DNA of 64,000 nt, taken from NCBI GenBank assembly GCA_021613535.1, contig CP075496.1:868001-932000 (forward strand), written 5' to 3'. Made by a program: the position numbers and the translations under genes. The notes below the pieces were generated by a model. That model had not been told where the DNA came from. It saw only the letters and a list, made by a program, of their open reading frames with translations, and did not search any database. This DNA comes from Adineta vaga (taxonomy: Eukaryota; Rotifera). This document shows, in pieces, positions 25,501-35,023 of the stretch (the stretch's first letter is position 1; each line of letters opens with the position of its first letter).

Positions 25501-28500
25501 ATCTATTAATTGATGAATTAAGAACACGTTTACGACAATTACATATCTTTGTACCACGTGATGTCGATTCTGATCAAATACAAAGACGAAGAAATCCAAT
25601 AATTCAACAACAAAATTTACTTAATCTTAAAGTTTGTTTTCTTGTACATCTTCAAGATGAATCTTATTCATTTTTCAATTTAGATTATTATTGCTGGTGC
25701 ATTCTATCCAAATTTCTATATTCGTGAACCAATTCAATCCGAAGCAGTTGATCGAGAATTATCATCCAAAGATCCATCAAGAACAGTTATGGTTGTTCTT
25801 TCAATAAAATATTTCAAGATCTAAGAAATCTCTTTTTTCGTTATCTATTTAGCTTCGAAACATTCCAATCAATGAAGGAATTTTATATCGAAATCAAATT
25901 GAACAACAACTAAAAATATTAGTTGGTGTTGAAGATATGAAAATAACATTTGAAAATACAAAGTAATATGAATTTTCTCTTGAAAATATCTATCGTTTCT
26001 TGATATCTCAATAGAGCTCTTGTAGAATTTGCATCACAACATTCAACACGTCAAATAGTTAATCCATCAGAATTACCAATTGATCAAATTGTTACATCAG
26101 CAACATCACATACGACTATTCTTCCAGCTGTTTATTTTGCTGTTAAAGCTCGGTAAGAAAATCATTTTTCAATTTTCTAAAAGAAAATTCTTTTTGTTTT
26201 TAAAGAATGACAAATCATAAAATAATTCTTCAAACATTCGAACGATCAGCAGCATTACATCGTGTTGAACGTCTTCGTTTGTATATGTCTGGTGTTGATA
26301 TTCAAGATCAAATGTTAAATGGTGAACGAGATTTATTTGAAGAACATCACGATGCTTTACTTCATTTAGCTCAACGGCAAAGTAAAAACGAAAGAAAAAG
26401 AGAAATTCAAAATATATCTTTTAAAAACTTCTAGCTACGATTTATTCGTTACCACAACAAAGATTACCGGATATAAAATGTCAATATTTAACAATTAACA
26501 TTTCAACTGTTGTTGATGTTAATCATTTTTGGGCACAATATACTGATCGAGAAAGCAATATACAAATGAAACAGATCAATGACATTTTATCACGTTCATT
26601 AACTCCATTTACAGCAACATTAGTTGAAATTGGAATGATGTGTGCTGCACCATTTGTTCTTGTATCACCTCAAGCAACATCGTCAAATGATGAAAATCAA
26701 CAAATTATTAAACGATATCAATATTATCGAGCAAGAATTATACATCGAATTGATAATGTTACTGTTGATGTCTTTTTTGTTGATTGGGGAAATACAGAAC
26801 ATATATCAATTGATCAATGTAAGTTCGATTCTAAGTGGAAGAAAAATCTTTATTCTTCTTTTAGTACGTATACTTGATCCATTATTAATGAAAATTCCTC
26901 CACTTGCATTTGAATGTCAATTATGGTCGATTCGACCAAATGTTGCTCGTTATCCATTGAATAATTGGCCTGTTGCAGCATTAAATTATGTTTGTTCACT
27001 TATTCTTGAACGACAAGTTGAAGCAGAAATCAAAGCTGTAGCACGAAATATTGTCAAGTGCGATATTCTATTAGATATTCAACCGAATCGAACATTACAA
27101 AATCAACATCATAACGAAATGGGACGAATGACACTTCGACAAAGTTTAATTCAAAAAGGATTTGCTGAAACAACAAATGAAGAACATGTTTTCGAAGTAA
27201 GAACTATTATTTTCGAAACAGATTGATCCAAATTATCTTTTTTTTCTGTTGATTTAGCATGATTATCGAATACGTCGTGATGCTCAACGATTTGTTAGTC
27301 ATTCGACTGATCTATCATCAACTACTGATCCAAGTAATACATCTGCACAAATTATTAATGTTCCAAAAGAATTGTGTGAAGTTTATGAACGAAAAGAAAT
27401 TGGTCAACCTGTGACATTAACTGGTAATTTCAATATTCACAAGAGACATCGCTTTCGATTATTTCTTTCTCTATTTTAGGTCCATATTCACCATTAGAAG
27501 CAAATCATTCATCATGTCATTATGCAACTAAAATGCGTCGTGTTCAAATCGATGGTGATTCCATTAATTCTGTTGGTTTAGAAGAAGAACAACATTGTAA
27601 TTATCGTCGTTTACTTGTGGCATTTGGTGTTCATCTTTCACAAACACGACAAATTGTTTCACTTCGTCACACAACATTGATGCCTTCGATTCGTGGTTTA
27701 CCAGCATTGATCGCAATGATATTTGCGCCAACCATTGAATTAAGGTAAGAAACAAATGATATGAATATTTATATGAATTCTCTTTTTTTGATCTTCTAGA
27801 CTTGATGAAGAAGGTAAAATGAAGACAGGTGTTCTCTGTGGTTTAGGTTTCAATCCCGTAACAAATACTTCTCTCTATCCTGATCATGATATGGATATTG
27901 GATTTGATGTACAAATATCAACTGAAGATCTTGTTCGAGTATGTTTTTTTAATCTCTTCTTTTGCTTTTTTTTCAATAATTCTATGTAGATCAATGAAAT
28001 TCGTAAACAAATGAATTTAGCATTATATAGTGCTGAATCCGCTGGAAATAAAGATCTAATGCGATCCGTTCGACGAATCATTTGTACTGAATTACAAAAG
28101 TTTGTTTTCTTTTATCTCGTTGTTTGTTAAATTAAAATTGACTTTTTCTTAATCAAATCATAGATTACTTGAAGCAAAACGACCACCAAATCGGAACAAC
28201 TATTTTGGAACATTTCAATGGAATCGAGTAAGAATTCATGATAAAAAAACAATGATTTATTTAAACCTATCTATCTTTCATTGATGTTTAGTTGAATCCA
28301 GATGATCGTGTTCCAAAGATGGCTGAAGATGTTTCACCTGATCACCTTCGATTGTTTCCACTTCATGATGATGTCATTACACGTACAGTTGAAATCGATG
28401 ACGATTACCGTCTTAAAATGATGTATCATTTGATTTGGTTGAGAGAAAAAGCAACAATGTAAGTAAATCTTTTGTATTCTGACAATCTTTCATATATATT

Positions 28501-28649
28501 CTTCTGTTTGTAGTACAACATTTAGTTGTCACGTGACTTGTGAATTATGTGATATGGATTTCAATTATACATCTGATTTATTTGCTCATCTGTCATCAAG
28601 TCAACATCGAGAACTTGTTCGCCAACTTGAACTTACTCATTGCGTATAG
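22546..28649 (+). CDS. TDRD9: TDRD9/Spindle-E: DEAH helicase + Tudor piRNA factor, 24 exons
   Basis: Twenty-four exons from 22546-22847 to 28514-28649 join in phase, giving about 1616 aa. Helicase motifs run in order: GNTGSGKST (motif I, near 23400), QPRRIAARS (Ia), DEVH (II, split by the intron 23702-23752), SAT (III), TNIAESSITIPDV (V) and QRRGRAGRV (VI). HA2/OB-like sequence follows (LGALTIHMGQDEIRPFDGDL). A Tudor domain at 26435-26940 has YYRARII and VDVFFVDWGNTE. The C-terminus has a C2H2-like finger, CELCDMDF ... HLSSSQH. TDRD9 (Spn-E in flies) is a nuage RNA helicase of the piRNA ping-pong pathway that silences transposons in the germline; its Tudor domain binds dimethyl-arginine on PIWI proteins. 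It is longer than human TDRD9 (about 1380 aa), partly from a disordered N-terminus. Confidence 0.93.
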
Positions 28650-29474
28650 TTTGTTTTCTGTTCATTCTCTTGTAGTTATGTTACTTTTTTTTGTCATACT
28701 TCCTTTTTGAATAAATGTTAGTTTTTGGTTACTTTTTCATCAGTACATAGTTTTTCATTTTTGTGCAAGTTCAATAAGAAACGTGAATTGTATAGAATAA
28801 AGGAAATGGAGTATATAGGTAACTTTATTTTGTGTAATGAATGATTGTTCAATGTCAAACAATGAACAGATGTGATAGTGGTATCTGAAAGACAAGGTAT
28901 GTTTTCGTATCTTCCTATCAAATTCTTTCATATCATTTTTTGTTTTAGGTTCTGCGTTTTAATTGTGATAGAATTAGATTGATTTAGGTCGAACGAGTGC
29001 TTTTTACATGGTGATGAAATTAATATTTTCTGAAGGCAAAATTTGTTTTTTATTGACGCAAGAAATATTTTCAAAAAGATTATTTAATTCTCGTTCTCCA
29101 ACACAGATAAAATTTATTATTTTTATGGAAAAATGATGTACAAATTGTAAAAACAAATTGAAAATATTAAATTATTAAACAAACAAATTAAATTATGAAA
29201 AACAACAATTAATTTGAACGAGCACAATGTTCACAGAAGTAAAACAAAAAAGAGAAAACAAAACAAACAATTTTCACCCACCACCGCCATTATTTAGACG
29301 TTTCACCGTCGGTTTGGTTGAAAGCACACCTCGACTGGAAGCACAAATGAAGAAAAAGAACGATTAAATATGAAAATTATATGCTGTATATAAGTTGTAT
29401 TATGATCTGAATAATTACACTTACCGATTACCATGCATTCCGAGTTTTCTCAGTGCTTCATTGATCAGACCAAG
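28650..29474. other. Intergenic region after TDRD9
   Basis: Contains the TDRD9 3' UTR (AATAAA-like signal near 28712). A/T-rich. A pyrimidine-rich stretch with a possible short exon on the minus strand lies near 29280-29340, but nothing can be supported. Confidence 0.4.
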
Positions 29475-30951
29475 TCAGTAGTTATTAACTTCAGCCCGTT
29501 TGACTTCCATCAGATCAATCTTTTTTTCCGTTTGCATGGATTGGTACGTGTACTTTTCTTTATCTTCTTGTTGTTTTCGCTGTTTTTCATTTAGACAAGC
29601 GAAATTATTGTTAATTATCAGTTTGTCGACCATCAGCTGTTGTGACTCTTCATTCACTTCCTTTTTTCTTACATCGACCTTCATGATTTCATCATCCAAG
29701 TGCTTTTTCTTTTCGACCAACTCCATATTCTCGTCATCCAAATGCTTTTTCCTTTCGTCCATCTTTATGTTCTTGTCATTCAACCATACAATGGTCTATT
29801 TGAATTCTTTCTGAATTGAGAAAAGAAGAAACAGATATCATTTCCGATTGAAATCATGAGTCTTCGAATCTTCATAATTATATACATATACACATGCATA
29901 CCTTCGTCCTTCATAACTTCGGAAGTCGTCATAACTTCGGGTCTTAAGGGTATAACGGTGTAAGTGTATAAGGGTCTAAGGGTCTAAAGGGTCTCAGGGT
30001 CCAAAGGGTCTAAGGGTGTAAGGGTCTTACACTCTTATACACTTACACCCTTTAGACCAGAGATGGGCAAGTCAGAGGTTTCTACAAGTCAAGTCAAGTC
30101 GCAATACTTCCTAAGTCAAGTGGTTTTTGGCCTAATTGTGACATAATTCAGGTCGAAAAGTAGCTACGCAATCTTACTAAGCTGGCAGTTATGCATAATT
30201 TATCTAACAGATGAATGACACACATAATTAGATCGGTTTTCCGTGGTTGACTTGTAATTTGACCTACAGGGGAAAGCCCAAGTCCAGTCAAGTCAAGTCA
30301 ATAGCTTCCAACAAATATCTCAAGTCAAGTCAAGTCAGACTTGGACTTGACTTTACTTGTTTCAAGTCAAAAATGACTTGACTTGCCCATCTCTGCTTTA
30401 GACCCTTAGACCCTTTAGAACCTTATGACCCTTATACCCTTAGACCCTGAGTCTTTCAAATTGACTAGGGTGAAAGCATCTAACTGGGTATACAGATTTT
30501 CCATCACTAGTGATGAATTAAGGCGAGTCTATGAACACAGTACTGGATTTATGTCTGGTCATGGTCAAGTGAAATGATAAGAATCGTGAAAAATAATGTG
30601 AACAATTGTGTGTTGCACCATCTGGATATATAACAATGACTGTCGGTCATTGAATAGAACCAATTGTTTGTTTTAGACCCGTATACCCAGGGTTGTGTGG
30701 AAAAAAATGCTTATGGCTTGTGATTTTGAATTCAGAAAGAATTCAAAAAGACCATAGAGTCCATTCAACTGCGTTCTTTGCTCTTCGGTTGATGTCATGT
30801 TCTGATTTATTACGTTAAGTTGATCTTGAATCATCTGATTATCATTAGTCAACCGGGATAACTCTTCGTCTATTGGCACTAAAGCATCACGATGAATTTG
30901 TTTTAATTTAATTAGCAATTCGAGCTCCATTTCCTGAAAAAAAGAAGACAT
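29475..30951 (-). CDS. Putative coiled-coil protein, disrupted by a repeat-filled insert
   Basis: Two minus-strand coding stretches look related. The upstream one starts at 30951 (MSSFFQEMELELLIKLKQIH) and is heptad-rich (IDEELSRLTNDNQMIQDQLN). The downstream one, about 29795-29475, is a highly charged coiled coil (MDERKKHLDDENMELVEKKK; TEKKIDLMEVKRAEVNNY, stop). Between them lie about 960 bp of repeats. A phase-0 join is possible using GTAATA after QDQLN as donor and the AG at 29797-29796 as acceptor; a donor at 30752-30751 gives the wrong frame. The sequence names no family. It could be a real cytoskeletal-type gene with a repeat-filled intron, or a gene broken by insertion. Confidence 0.35.
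29935..30450. repeat. Inverted minisatellite of GGGTCTAA-type units
   Basis: From about 29935 a degenerate 7-9 bp unit (GGGTCTAA, GGGTGTAA, GGGTATAA, GGGTCTCA) repeats to about 30027. It then turns into its complement (TTACACTC, TTATACACTTACACCC, TTTAGACC) and continues after the inserted element to about 30450 (CTTAGACCC, CTTATACCC). The whole can fold into one long hairpin, with the hAT-like element at 30058-30395 inside the second arm. Confidence 0.8.
30058..30395. mobile_element. Short non-autonomous hAT-type transposon
   Basis: 338 bp bounded by perfect 17-bp terminal inverted repeats, CAGAGATGGGCAAGTCA at the left and its complement at the right, and flanked by an exact 8-bp target duplication, CTTTAGAC, at 30050-30057 and 30396-30403. 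CAGNGNTGGGCAA ends and an 8-bp duplication are hallmarks of the hAT superfamily. The interior has no open frame and consists largely of AAGTC/CAAGT short repeats in both orientations, so it depends on a transposase from elsewhere. The intact ends and target duplication suggest recent insertion. Confidence 0.88.
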
Positions 30952-31299
30952 TGTAGTATGTAGTTATTAGAGAGACAAATGTGTTTCTTTCGAATGTTCG
31001 TAGTTTATTTTGAAAAATGTAAAAACACATACACACGTCACACCACTCTCTTCTCTCTCTAACACTTTACTGAGAAAAACATGTATATATATATAATCAC
31101 ACAAAGAAAAGTGAATACACATATATCACGAATAAAGAGAAGAAAGAGATGATATCATCAAAAGAAAAGATCTAGGTCGAGAGAGAGATGGAAGATGAAA
31201 GACGAAATCAATGAAAAGAAAGAGAAGACTAGAATATGAAGAGATAGGTGTCGCCTGTAACAGTAGTTTTGGTCTATAATTCTTATCTCTTATAATATT
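30952..31299. other. Purine-rich spacer
   Basis: About 350 bp dominated by GA-rich sequence (AGAGAAGAAAGAGA) and a short (TA)n. No gene seen. Confidence 0.4.
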
Positions 31300-31925
31300 C
31301 TAGTTTATAGTTAGTGTTTGAAGACAAATGAGTAAACTACTAATTACTCTGCTAATTGAACAAATAAGTTGGATTTCATCGGATGTGCCAGCATTAACTG
31401 TAGTAGGTTGATGAACAGTTGAGGGTGATGGTGGAAGGACAGTTGGTGACGGTGGAAGGTGAACACGCGGTGATGGTGGAACAACAACTGGTAGAAATAT
31501 AGAAACAGTTGTTGTTGTTGGTGGTGGTGGTAAAGTTGGCGAAGGCGATGGAACCATCGGCGGTGGAGTTGAGACCAATAGTAACGACGTCATACTCACC
31601 GATAAACGATTGAGCGGCGATACAGGTGGTGTTGGACGTCTGATTGATCTTTTTGCTTCGATGACTATAATAAGTAATAAAAACATTATCTAATTTTTTA
31701 ATATTTTTTTAATTTTACCTCCACTATCAAAATAAATCACAAATGCCAATTGGTCCGGTGTGCAAGAACGTTGGCTCCATTTTTTCTGGTTCCTCTTCTA
31801 CCAGCCTTTTCCAATTTGCGAAGATGACGTCGAAGGCATTCGTTGATGGCGTCGGAGTTTCCATCAAAAGCAAAAACTTGACTATTCTTTAAAATCTTCG
31901 ACGCAGTCTTTGTTGTGGTGGACAT
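31300..31925 (-). pseudogene. Proline-rich protein gene, apparent frameshift
   Basis: Minus strand. The first part, from ATG at 31925, is basic (MSTTTKTASKILKNSQVFAF, then INECLRRHLRKLEKAGRRG) and ends at a TGA near 31737. The reading frame that continues through a good 5' splice site (GGAG then GTAAAATTAAAA, intron about 31667-31721) is a different one and reads SCTPDQLAFVIYFDSGG into a second exon rich in PPPSP and TTTT and ending at 31300. The two frames would agree with one more A in the 6-A run at 31780-31785. This is either a disabling deletion or an error in the sequence. No known family; the C-terminal half is a low-complexity Pro/Ser/Thr/Val region. Confidence 0.4.
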
Positions 31926-33088
31926 TCTGAAACGAAAAAAAGGCAAATGCGATTTGGTGAAAATATTTTCCATTATGATCTTTCAACGATAATTATTTTC
32001 ATTCACAGGAATCCAGACTTCTACTTTCAAAGCTCTGCTTCAAACAAAGTATGTTGGTTCTTGTTTGAAAAAAGATCAATTTATTTTATTAAATTTATTT
32101 TATTTTTAGTTTTTACGGATCAACAGCTCAGATCGAACACGATCAATTTGATTTATTTTATCGTGATTTAATATTTCTCAACAAGGTTCGTTTACATCTT
32201 TTAAATATCTTCAATTATCACAATTAAATGTATTATAAAACGTATTTAGATTTGCTTCACGAGGCAATTTATAAATACAGAATAATACTCGAACGTTGAT
32301 TTTTAAAAAAAATTTCTGATTATTTATGTAAAAGTGTGTAATTTCATATCGATCGTTTCTATGAATTGTTCGTTGCTTTTGTTCTCAACGAAAAAACAGT
32401 TTTAGCTTTTTACTGTGAGGGTGTGGGTGTAGGTGAGGGTGTGGATGATTAGCTAGTGTTCACGCCACACCCTCAAGAAGTGGTTTTTGTGTACGTAGGA
32501 AGTGAACTAGGTAAATCGATCATAATCAACGGATTCTGGTCCAAATTTTGCCGGAATTCGATAGTATACAGTCGGATTATCTAGGGATTCCAGTATATTC
32601 CGACGTCAGAATCTGTTAGTTAGGGTTCCAGTGAATTTTCTAGGTGTTTTGGCCGGAATTACGTGCGACCGATTGGATCCGGTGTACCCATTTTGAACTG
32701 GGAAGCTCCTTCATATCTTTATATCCAATAAAATGACTAGGTTTTTTCAAGTAATGTTTATTGAAGTGAATCAACGAATCGTAGAATTGCATACGTATGG
32801 GGGTATGGTGGGTACACATGAATATCCTTCATGCATGTTTTTTTCATGACGTTGCACTACACAGTTTATCTTTCCCTCGCATTTCTTGTCCAATATAAGT
32901 AAAAAGAAACGTGTTTATACAACGTAGAACCTATAGTTTTTTTTATATTTCAAATTGCATTTTGGAAAAAAATCGGATCTCATTTGTACATATACCGCAG
33001 GACTTCGAGATCTAACGGAAAAACGCCTTTAATAATGACTACCGCCAGAGATATTACATTTGACACTAAAGTAATTCACTTTTTTCAA
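31926..33088. other. Gene-poor repeat-island sequence
   Basis: No supported gene. It contains the GT-rich tract at 32415-32475 (separate entry). The sequence at 32480-33060 is unlike the coding parts of its neighbours, higher in G+C than the surrounding spacers, and may be old transposon debris, but no ends or open frames could be recognised. Confidence 0.35.
32415..32475. repeat. GT-rich telomere-like tract with inverted copy
   Basis: A degenerate G/T run (GTGAGGGTGTGGGTGTAGG, then TGAGGGTGTGG) at 32415-32444 is followed 20 bp later by its complement CCACACCCTCA (32465-32475). It can form a stem-loop. It contains single TGTGGG/GTGTGGG units like bdelloid telomere repeats, but no regular array. 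Confidence 0.6.
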
Positions 33089-33125
33089 CTTTTTGTACCC
33101 TTACGACTCGTAAGGGTACAAAAAG
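33089..33125. repeat. Perfect 18-bp inverted repeat (hairpin)
   Basis: Left arm CTTTTTGTACCCTTACGA, one central C, then the exact complement TCGTAAGGGTACAAAAAG. It lies directly upstream of the foldback element at 33131. Confidence 0.9.
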
Positions 33126-33130
33126 TCTTT

Positions 33131-33288
33131 TAGGGGTGGGACATTTACGTTTATTTAAAATAAACGTAAACGGTTTTCGTTAACGTTAATAATAACGGTT
33201 AACGGATTGAACAGAAACCGTTAACGTTAATATTAACGTTAACGAAAACCGTTAATTAACGGGCGTTAAATTAAATGGTCCACCCCTA
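33131..33288. mobile_element. Short palindromic foldback element
   Basis: About 158 bp. The ends are imperfect inverted repeats, TAGGGGTGGGACATTT at the left and AAATGGTCCACCCCTA at the right. Almost all of the interior is built of GTTAACG/CGTTAA and AAACCGTTA units in both orientations, so the whole folds on itself. The TAGGGGTGG ends recall hAT-like non-autonomous elements. A clean flanking target duplication was not found, although CTTACGAC occurs both in the hairpin just to the left and right after the element. Confidence 0.6.
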
Positions 33289-33820
33289 CTTACGACCGAA
33301 TGTTGTCAAAATTCAACATGTTAGCATTCGGCTCGATTTTAGTTCTTTTAACTCCAAAATGGAATTCGGCAACCTCCACACCTAAAAGACAAAGAATATA
33401 ATAAATTAGAATTGTTTGCTTGCTATCTTCTGGTAGCCGGCTGGAAAGGATTAAGTAGCAGTCAATTTGATCCTTGACTTCCATAGTTAGTAAGCACTAG
33501 TTTGAATAAAAGACAAATTCTTCTATTAGCTTTAATACTTTATACATGAACTTCTGTATTATTTTTCTTACTGTCATTCGTGAAGCTATATAAAGACTCA
33601 GGAATTAGTTGTGAAGACTTAAGAACTCTTCGAAAAACTATGTACTAACGTTCTTTGTGACAAAGTATACTGATAAGAAAATGAAAGAAGAAATTATATT
33701 CACATACTAGAGATAAGTTATTTCGTTGTTCTTTTTTTTTTCTTTCCACTGGCGATCTTCCAGATAACAAATAACATATAAAGTTCAAAATTTCAATTTC
33801 TCTCAAACATAAGTAATCAA
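33289..33820. other. Spacer with possible minus-strand exon remnants
   Basis: A minus-strand stretch at 33484-33290 contains a possible intron (TTTGTCTTTTAG before GTGTGGAGG) and short open frames, but without a domain or a second supporting exon it is not called as a gene. The remainder is AT-rich. Confidence 0.3.
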
Positions 33821-34785
33821 TTGATGATATCTTTAACACATACAAATAGACAAAATTTTATAAGAAGTCTCGTTCTAATTTTCATTCTATTGTTGATTTA
33901 TTCGATCACACCTCGATCGACACAAAATACGATTGATTTACCAACATTTTCACCAGCGTCAATTCATTTAGTAACAGGTTTACTTGCCAATCGTGATTAT
34001 GCATGGAATGCCGAAGAGAACCGACAAAATGAAACTGGTGCTTGGTTATTAGATCCTTTATTAGATCATATTAATAAAACTGTATATAATTCAGATATAT
34101 TATTAACATACACTAATATAAAATCTTTCGCAATATTAAATCGATTTGCACAACAAACATGGCAACAAGATATTTTGAAATCTTTATCAACTCGAAATAA
34201 TATTGATATAAGACCTATAGCACAATACAAAAGAAGTCAAGAATGTCCTTATTATTTTACTTATATTATCGATCAGTATTATGCTTTACCTGAAATTATT
34301 CTATTTTCACATGGTCGACCAGAAGTTCATAATCCTCATATAATTCAACAGTGGTCATGGTTTATTGAACAAGTACAACACGATAAATATCGTCAATTTT
34401 TCAATGCATCCATAGGTTATTTAAGTTCTAATTGTGGTATTTATGTGAAACGATATATTGGAAGTCGTCCAATTCTTGATTAACTTGGTTATAATCGAAA
34501 TATGAATCCATTGGCAAATCAGATCAAAACATTATATGTAGGTACTTATTGTTGTGCTCAATTTATTGTTCATCGTTCTCGTATTTTACAACATCCAATA
34601 TCTTTTGGCGTTTAGCATTAAAACTTACTATTGATATGAATGATTGTTCTCATTTTGAACATCTATGGCATATATTTTTTGGTGAACCAGATGAACTCGA
34701 TCAACGTAAAACACTTGCCCATTGGTATAAAGAAGCACATCCTCATGCCGATGAAAACTGTTCAATACATGTGATTACTGATTAA
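33821..34785 (+). pseudogene. DUF3431 family protein gene, broken by a stop and a frameshift
   Basis: The frame starts at 33821 with a short cytoplasmic tail and a signal-anchor (SLVLIFILLLIYSI), then a lumenal domain. DUF3431 landmarks are CPYYFTYIIDQYYALPEIIL followed by FSHGRPEVHNP, then a 'GYLSSNCGIYVKRYIG' block and, downstream, VGTYCCAQFIVHRSRILQHP. The frame is interrupted by TAA at 34481-34483. Coding character continues in the same frame (LGYNRNMNPLANQIKTLYVG) to about 34607, where it shifts by one base into the frame ending at 34785. An intron cannot explain this, because conserved DUF3431 residues lie between the two lesions. The family is common in fungi and in some animals and its function is unknown. 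Likely a recent pseudogene, unless both lesions are sequence errors. Confidence 0.75.
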
Positions 34786-35023
34786 AAAATAGTGACTCAT
34801 CATCATTGTACTTAACGTGTTCAATTAATATAGTTTTTCAGTATTTTCGAATGAAATTCGTATTTAATAACATGAAGAAAAATGTTTGCTTTTATTGTAA
34901 ATCAAAGAATGACAAGCTTTATCGAATTAAGTTTCCAAAGAACTTTTTCCAATAGATATACTAAATGATTAAAAGATAATCGAGTTCATACTTTATTATA
35001 ACAATAACAATAATAATAACAAG

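Noticed and set aside
29935-30450. Telomere array or CRISPR-like array
   Set aside because: Units are degenerate, inverted around a centre and without unique spacers; the genome is eukaryotic, so CRISPR is ruled out, and the unit does not match a known telomere repeat.
33290-33484. Minus-strand 64-codon frame with a possible intron
   Set aside because: No domain, no second exon and no coding bias; it overlaps the end of a foldback element. Too weak to call.
34481-34612. An intron spanning the stop and frameshift in the DUF3431 gene (GTAGGTACTT to GTTTAG)
   Set aside because: The candidate intron would remove the conserved CCAQFIVHRSRI block and would still leave the TAA in the upstream part, so a broken gene is the better explanation.
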